Source: an uncultured Holophaga sp. (GTDB lineage Bacteria > Acidobacteriota > Holophagae > Holophagales > Holophagaceae). Taken from it: a stretch of 64,000 bases of DNA. A program made the position numbers and the translations under genes. The notes under the pieces are model-generated. The model did not search any database and was not told where the DNA came from. It saw only the letters and a program-made list of their open reading frames with translations. This document shows positions 60,039 through 64,000 of the stretch, one piece after another. The stretch spans positions 1,079,001-1,143,000 of the forward strand of contig NZ_OY781925.1 in the NCBI RefSeq assembly GCF_963677305.1. Reading direction: 5' to 3'. The stretch's first letter is position 1. Each line of letters begins with the position of its first letter.

Positions 60039-60977
60039 TCAGGAAACCCAGCCGAAGCGGATGAGGACCAGGCTGGCCGAGGCGACGACTGCCCAGAGGA
60101 TGAGTCCCATGGCCAGGGGACGGGGGCCGGTCCTCTTCAGGCCACCGAGGCTTATCCCGCAGCCGATGCCGAAGAGGGCCAGCCCCATGCCCTTCCGGCC
60201 GAGCCAGGCGATGTGGGCACCCAGGGGATGGAGGGCCGGGATCCAGGTGCAGGCGGCGGCGGACAGGATGAAGCCCAGGATGAACCAGGGGTGGCGGCGC
60301 TTGCCCTGCTGGGTGCGGAAGAGGGTGGCGGCAGCCAGGGTCAGGGGCACGATCCAGAGGGCCCGGGCGAGCTTGACCGTGGTCCCCACCGCCAGGGCCT
60401 CCTGTCCGTAAGCCAGCCCCGCCCCCACCACCGAGCTGGTGTCATGGATGGCCAGGGCGCTCCAGAGCCCGAAGGCGTGCTGGCTCATGCCCAGGGTGTG
60501 TCCGATGAAAGGGAAGAGCACCAAGGCCACGGCATTGAGCAGGAAGACCGTCACCAGGGCCACACCGGTGTCCTCTTCGGGGGCACCAATGGCGGGCGCC
60601 AGGGCCGCGATGGCGCTACCGCCGCAGATGGCCGTCCCTGCGGCCACCAGGGTGCCGGCCTTGGCGCGGATCCTCAGGAACCTGGCGAGGAGGTAGCCCA
60701 CCGTCATGGTCAGGGTGATGCTGAAGAAGGTGATCAGGATCCCGTGGGAACCGACCTTCAGCACCGTCCCCAGGTTCATGCCCGCGCCCAGGGCGATGAT
60801 GCTCCAGGACAGGCACTTCTTGGTCCAGTGGGAGACGGGGGCGGGCCAGGGGTTCCCGAGAAAGAGGCCCACTGCGATGCCCAGCAGCAGTCCTGACGCT
60901 GGCCCGAGCCAGGGGCTGATGGCGGCGAGGGCTCCGAGGGGAAGAAGGATTCGGGAGAGGCGGTTGCGTGTGTCCAT
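60039..60977 (-). CDS. yeiH: YeiH family (putative sulfate exporter, UPF0324) membrane protein
   Basis: A 312-residue membrane protein with about ten hydrophobic segments. Family features: GLLLGIAVGLFLGNPWP near the N-terminus, the WSIIALGAGMNLG segment, the GTAICGGSAIAALAPAIGA motif, HDTSSVVGAGLAYG and VKLARALWIVPLTL. Members are predicted anion (sulfite/sulfate-like) exporters; direct evidence is thin. The ATG at 60977 is used; an ATG at 61001 would add 8 residues, and neither has a ribosome site. It is divergent from a CysL/YeiE-type LysR gene, the usual arrangement for this family. Confidence 0.85.
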   Translation of the reverse strand: MDTRNRLSRILLPLGALAAISPWLGPASGLLLGIAVGLFLGNPWPAPVSHWTKKCLSWSIIALGAGMNLGTVLKVGSHGILITFFSITLTMTVGYLLARFLRIRAKAGTLVAAGTAICGGSAIAALAPAIGAPEEDTGVALVTVFLLNAVALVLFPFIGHTLGMSQHAFGLWSALAIHDTSSVVGAGLAYGQEALAVGTTVKLARALWIVPLTLAAATLFRTQQGKRRHPWFILGFILSAAACTWIPALHPLGAHIAWLGRKGMGLALFGIGCGISLGGLKRTGPRPLAMGLILWAVVASASLVLIRFGWVS

Positions 60978-60986
60978 GGATTCAGC

Positions 60987-61001
60987 ATGGTGATTTACCA
61001 T
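60987..61001. promoter_or_regulatory. Candidate LysR operator
   Basis: ATGGT-GATTT-ACCAT is a perfect 5-bp inverted repeat with a T-N11-A core (T at 60988, A at 61000), the LysR-type binding pattern. It sits at the yeiH start, between yeiH and the divergent LysR gene, in the only AT-rich stretch of this region. Confidence 0.45.
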
Positions 61002-61055
61002 AGATTTTAATAATATTAAGATGGGATGTAATATCATTTTTTGTGATGGATCGCC

Positions 61056-61934
61056 ATGGAACTCCTGGATACAAGGCGTCTTGAAGCCTTTCGCATGGTT
61101 GCTCTCTGCGGTCGTCTCTCTGAGGCTGCGCGGCTGCTCAACCTCTCCCAACCTGCGGTTACAGCCCAGGTGCGGCAATTGGAGGAGCGTCTGGGGCGGC
61201 CCCTCTTCGTCCGGTCCCGGACCGGAATGCGGCTCACGGAAGACGGACAGCGGCTCCTGGCCAGTGCCGAGGCCATGCACCGGCTCCTTGGGGAGGTCGA
61301 GGATCTCTTCGGGGACACGCCAGCGGGTCCAGGTCCACTCCGGCTGGGTGCAAGCACCACCGCGGCGGTCTACGTCCTGCCCCCGGTCCTTGCGGCCTTC
61401 CGGCGCAGGTACCCCGGGGCGCCGCTGCAGCTGGAGGTGGGCAATACGGAACAGGTCCAGGACTGGCTGCGGGAGGGGCGGATCGGCCTGGGGATGGTGG
61501 AGGGGTTGCGAAGGGCCCCAGGGCTGCATCTGGAACCCTTCCAGGAGGACGAGCTTGCCTGTGTCGGCCCCGGGGTGGTGCCCGCGGGCTTCCCCCTTCC
61601 GGCCTCTCCCGGGGATCTGGCCCGGGTGCCTGTTCTTTGGCGGGAACCCGGCTCCGGCACCCGGGCCGTGGTCCTACAGGCCCTGGGGACCCTGCGAACC
61701 CCCCTGGACACGGACCCCGTGCTGGGCCATACCGAGCTCATCAAGGCCGGGGTCCGGGAGGGGATGGGCGTGGCTTTTCTCCCCCGCTGTGCCATCCAGG
61801 GAGAGCTGGCTCGGGGGGAGCTGCGGGTGCTGCCTCTTCCAGGTCTTCTCATCCAGCGCACCTTCTCCTGGGTCCTGCCTCCCGGAGGGGCTGTGGGCTC
61901 GGCCGCGCTCTTCCAGCGCCTCGCAGCAGGTTAG
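61056..61934 (+). CDS. LysR-type transcriptional regulator, CysL/YeiE-like
   Basis: A 292-residue regulator. The winged helix-turn-helix spans about 5-65 (RRLEAFRMVALCGRLSEAA, SQPAVTAQVRQLEERLG, LFVRSRTGMRLTEDG). A periplasmic-binding-protein-like effector domain runs from about 90 to 290 (LRLGASTTAAVYVLPPVLAA, IGLGMVEGL, REPGSGTRAVVLQAL). The subgroup pattern matches CysL/YeiE proteins that control the adjacent anion exporter. It also lies 171 bases upstream of galBCD on the same strand, so it could regulate those genes instead, as GalR does in Pseudomonas. Context favours yeiH because of the divergent pair and shared operator. Confidence 0.88.
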   Translation: MELLDTRRLEAFRMVALCGRLSEAARLLNLSQPAVTAQVRQLEERLGRPLFVRSRTGMRLTEDGQRLLASAEAMHRLLGEVEDLFGDTPAGPGPLRLGASTTAAVYVLPPVLAAFRRRYPGAPLQLEVGNTEQVQDWLREGRIGLGMVEGLRRAPGLHLEPFQEDELACVGPGVVPAGFPLPASPGDLARVPVLWREPGSGTRAVVLQALGTLRTPLDTDPVLGHTELIKAGVREGMGVAFLPRCAIQGELARGELRVLPLPGLLIQRTFSWVLPPGGAVGSAALFQRLAAG

Positions 61935-62105
61935 GAGGCATCCCGGGCTCAACTCCTGGAGGGTGGCCGCCGTTTCCCAGAAAGAGCGTTCCCAGCGTGA
62001 AAAAGCTGTAACTGAAACTGCCGCTGGGTTCATCGAATCTGCAAGTGCACGGAAGTGGTACGCCCGGTCCGTTCAGTAAACCAGATGCTTCAGGAGGAGA
62101 CTTCC

Positions 62106-62831
62106 ATGGCCAGTTCCCAACCATCCATGCTGGTGGTGAGCGCCCACGCCGCCGACTTCGTCTGGCGGGCCGGGGGGGCCATCGCCCTCCATGCCGAGAA
62201 GGGCTACCACGTGAAGGTGGTGTGTCTCTCCTACGGCGAGCGGGGCGAGTCCGCGAAGATGTGGAAGCAGCCCGGGATGGACCTGCTGCGGGTGAAGGCC
62301 GCCCGGCGGGGCGAGTCTGAGCGGGCCGCGGAGATTCTGGGGGTCTCGGACATCGAGTTCTTCGATGTGGGGGACTACCCCATGCGGGTGTCCGATGAGG
62401 TCCTCTTCCGTCTGGTGGACATCTACCGCGAGATCCGTCCCGCCTTCGTCCTCTCCCACTCCAGGGAGGACATCTACAACGCCGATCATCCCCTGGCCAC
62501 CCGTATCGCCCAGGAGGCGCGCATCATCGCCCAGGCCCATGGCCACACGCCGGAGAAGCCGGTCATCGGAGCACCCCAGGTCTACCTCTTCGAGCCCCAC
62601 CAGCCCGAGCAGTGCAACTGGAAACCCGATGTGCTGCTGGACATCTCCAGTGTCTGGGAGAAGAAACACCGGGCCTTCGAGACCATGGCTGCCCAGGAGC
62701 ACCTCTGGGAGTACTACACCCGGGTGGCGCTCCAGCGGGGCGCCCAGGCCGCCCGCAACTCCGAGAAGAAGATCACCTACGGCGAGGGCTATGCCCGGGT
62801 CTATCCTGATGTTCCGGAGGTGCTGGGATGA
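62106..62831 (+). CDS. galB: 4-oxalomesaconate hydratase (PIG-L/LmbE family)
   Basis: A 241-residue enzyme that adds water to 4-oxalomesaconate, giving 4-carboxy-4-hydroxy-2-oxoadipate in gallate/protocatechuate 4,5-cleavage. It matches Pseudomonas GalB along its length: [69 protein letters not shown] and [16 protein letters not shown]. The zinc-site motifs are AHAAD near the N-terminus and the His pair of [14 protein letters not shown]. The unrelated LigJ-type hydratase is not present. AGGAGGAGA lies 5 bases before the ATG. The stop overlaps the start of galC by 4 bases. Confidence 0.92.
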   Translation: MASSQPSMLVVSAHAADFVWRAGGAIALHAEKGYHVKVVCLSYGERGESAKMWKQPGMDLLRVKAARRGESERAAEILGVSDIEFFDVGDYPMRVSDEVLFRLVDIYREIRPAFVLSHSREDIYNADHPLATRIAQEARIIAQAHGHTPEKPVIGAPQVYLFEPHQPEQCNWKPDVLLDISSVWEKKHRAFETMAAQEHLWEYYTRVALQRGAQAARNSEKKITYGEGYARVYPDVPEVLG

Positions 62832-63541
62832 AGCCCGTGGCTTATCGCAACATTCTCCGCGCTCCCCAGGAGCTCATCGAGGCGCTCGGCCGCGCTGGTG
62901 TGGCCACGGTCCATGAGGCCCAGGGCCGCACCGGGCTCATGAAGCCCTACCTGCGCCCGGTCTGGAAGGGGCCGGGCTATGCCGGGAGCGCCCTCACCAT
63001 TTCCCTGGCGCCCTGCGACAACTGGATGATCCATGTGGCGGTGGAGTTGGCCCGGCCCGGGGATGTCCTGGTGGTGGCCCCCACCAGCGACAGCACGGAC
63101 GGCTACTTCGGAGAGCTCCTGGCCACCTCCCTGATGGCCCGGGGGGTGAAGGCTCTGATCATCGATGCCGGGGTGCGGGACACCCGGCTCCTGGAGGAGA
63201 TGGGCTTCCAGGTCTGGTCCAGGGCCATCCATGCCCAGGGCACGGTGAAGGAGACCTTGGGGGCCGTCAATGTGCCCGTGGTCTGCGCCGGGGCGACGGT
63301 GAACCCCGGGGATGTGATCGTGGCCGACGGCGATGGCGTGGTGGTGGTGCCCCGTCCCCGGGCCGGGGCCGTGGCGCTCGCGGCCGCCCAGCGGGAGGCC
63401 AAGGAAGAGGAGAAGCGCCGCAAACTGGCCGAGGGGATCCTGGGCCTGGATCTCTACGCCATGCGTGAGCCTTTGGCGAAGAAGGGCTTGCAGTATTCCG
63501 ACGAAGTCATCGACTGGTATGCCGGGAGGGAGGGGCTGTGA
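62828..63541 (+). CDS. galC: 4-carboxy-4-hydroxy-2-oxoadipate aldolase (RraA family)
   Basis: A 237-residue divalent-metal aldolase of the HMG/CHA type, splitting 4-carboxy-4-hydroxy-2-oxoadipate into pyruvate and oxaloacetate. The RraA-like fold shows [15 protein letters not shown], then [20 protein letters not shown], the active-site loop [19 protein letters not shown] followed by AGVRD with the metal-coordinating Arg-Asp pair, and [20 protein letters not shown]. The C-terminal helix (about 180-237) is the extension that separates these aldolases from RraA regulators. ATGA overlap with galB upstream and GTGA overlap with galD downstream. Confidence 0.92.
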   Translation: MKPVAYRNILRAPQELIEALGRAGVATVHEAQGRTGLMKPYLRPVWKGPGYAGSALTISLAPCDNWMIHVAVELARPGDVLVVAPTSDSTDGYFGELLATSLMARGVKALIIDAGVRDTRLLEEMGFQVWSRAIHAQGTVKETLGAVNVPVVCAGATVNPGDVIVADGDGVVVVPRPRAGAVALAAAQREAKEEEKRRKLAEGILGLDLYAMREPLAKKGLQYSDEVIDWYAGREGL

Positions 63542-64000
63542 TCCTGAACCATCCAAGCCCAGATCTCCTGGAGCTGCCCTGCGTCCTCATGCGGGGTGGG
63601 ACCTCCAAGGCCGCCTTCTTCCTGGCCTCGGACCTGCCGGCGGATGCGGCCACCCGGGATCGCCTGATCCTGGCGGCGGTCGACGGCATCGACCGCCGCC
63701 AGATCGATGGCATCGGGGGCGCCACCCCCCTCACCACCAAGGTGGCCATCATCTCGCCCTCCCAGGTGCCTGGCATCCAGATTGACTACCTCTTTGGGCA
63801 GCCGGTGATCGGAGAGTCCCGTATCGACTACGCACCCACCTGCGGCAATATCCTCTCGGCCGTGGGGCCCTTCGCCCTGGAGGCGGGTCTGGTGGAGGCA
63901 CAGGAGGGGGAGACGAGCGTGGGCATCCGCATGGTCAACACCGGAGCCCTCTGCGACGCCCTCATCCACACCCCCGGAGGCCGGGTGGCCTATGACGGCG
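63538..64000 (+). CDS. galD: 4-oxalomesaconate tautomerase (PrpF family), cut by window end
   Basis: The first 154 codons of a PrpF-fold isomerase; the 3' end lies outside the window. It starts at a GTG that overlaps the galC stop (GTGA). PrpF motifs: [20 protein letters not shown] (about 14-33), [16 protein letters not shown] (about 58-73) and the catalytic Cys in [18 protein letters not shown]. GalD converts the keto form of 4-oxalomesaconate to the enol form that GalB hydrates. The gene order galB-galC-galD is a compact version of the Pseudomonas gal cluster. A gallate dioxygenase (galA) is not seen and may lie beyond the window. Confidence 0.88.
   Translation, partial: MILNHPSPDLLELPCVLMRGGTSKAAFFLASDLPADAATRDRLILAAVDGIDRRQIDGIGGATPLTTKVAIISPSQVPGIQIDYLFGQPVIGESRIDYAPTCGNILSAVGPFALEAGLVEAQEGETSVGIRMVNTGALCDALIHTPGGRVAYDG

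Overview
The window is 64 kb of GC-rich, densely coded bacterial chromosome. No mobile element, CRISPR array, tRNA or rRNA gene was recognised. The cell is a Gram-negative diderm (lpxD, gmhB, OmpA-type lipoprotein), flagellated (motA, motB, a sigma-28-type promoter) and rich in two-component and sigma-54 signalling. It also has anaerobic traits: an [FeFe] hydrogenase of the group B type, acetate kinase, and a ferredoxin/flavoprotein pair. Together with genes for breaking down trihydroxylated aromatics, this fits Acidobacteriota, class Holophagae (Holophaga/Geothrix-like). The placement is inferred from gene content only.

Layout. 0.3-1.1 kb: two small secreted proteins. 1.1-9.7 kb: dnaX, an acyl-CoA synthetase, a PAS protein, a translationally coupled pgsA/AI-2E permease/gmhB operon, feoA, an MshEN-domain protein without an ATPase, and a TIGR02757 protein. 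9.7-17.5 kb: ackA, a Nudix hydrolase, gph, ahcY behind a clear S-adenosylhomocysteine riboswitch, a PseG-like protein, then rplM-rpsI and rpsB-tsf. 17.5-19.3 kb: the hydrogenase with a small [2Fe-2S] partner. 19.4-24 kb: fabD, motAB, lpxD and an OmpR-type regulator. 24-33 kb: signalling genes (Ser/Thr kinase fused to a TonB-like C-terminus, a hybrid kinase with an FHA domain, an NtrC-type regulator, a degenerate NtrC relative) plus YihY and DUF1275 membrane proteins.

33.2-36.1 kb holds the most unusual unit: a two-cluster ferredoxin, a fumarate-reductase-like flavoprotein and a PhlG-like (diacetylphloroglucinol hydrolase family) protein in one operon. Its layout suggests electron transfer coupled to hydrolytic C-C cleavage of a polyhydroxylated ring compound. 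36.2-49.4 kb: pepD, a FIST sensor with its histidine kinase, HD-GYP, a 1069-residue secreted protein of unknown function, a DHA2-type MFS pump and a large hybrid kinase. 49.4-57.5 kb: serC, bacteriohemerythrin, polA, recO, membrane proteins and a YjfB-like small protein. 57.6-60 kb: a phosphatase/mannitol-1-phosphate dehydrogenase fusion behind a strong promoter. 60-64 kb: a YeiH/LysR divergent pair, then galB-galC-galD with 4-base overlaps; these convert the gallate ring-cleavage product to pyruvate and oxaloacetate. galD runs off the window.

Transcription units are often separated by long perfect inverted repeats acting as bidirectional terminators. Several promoters follow a TTGNNA-N16/17-TANNNT pattern.
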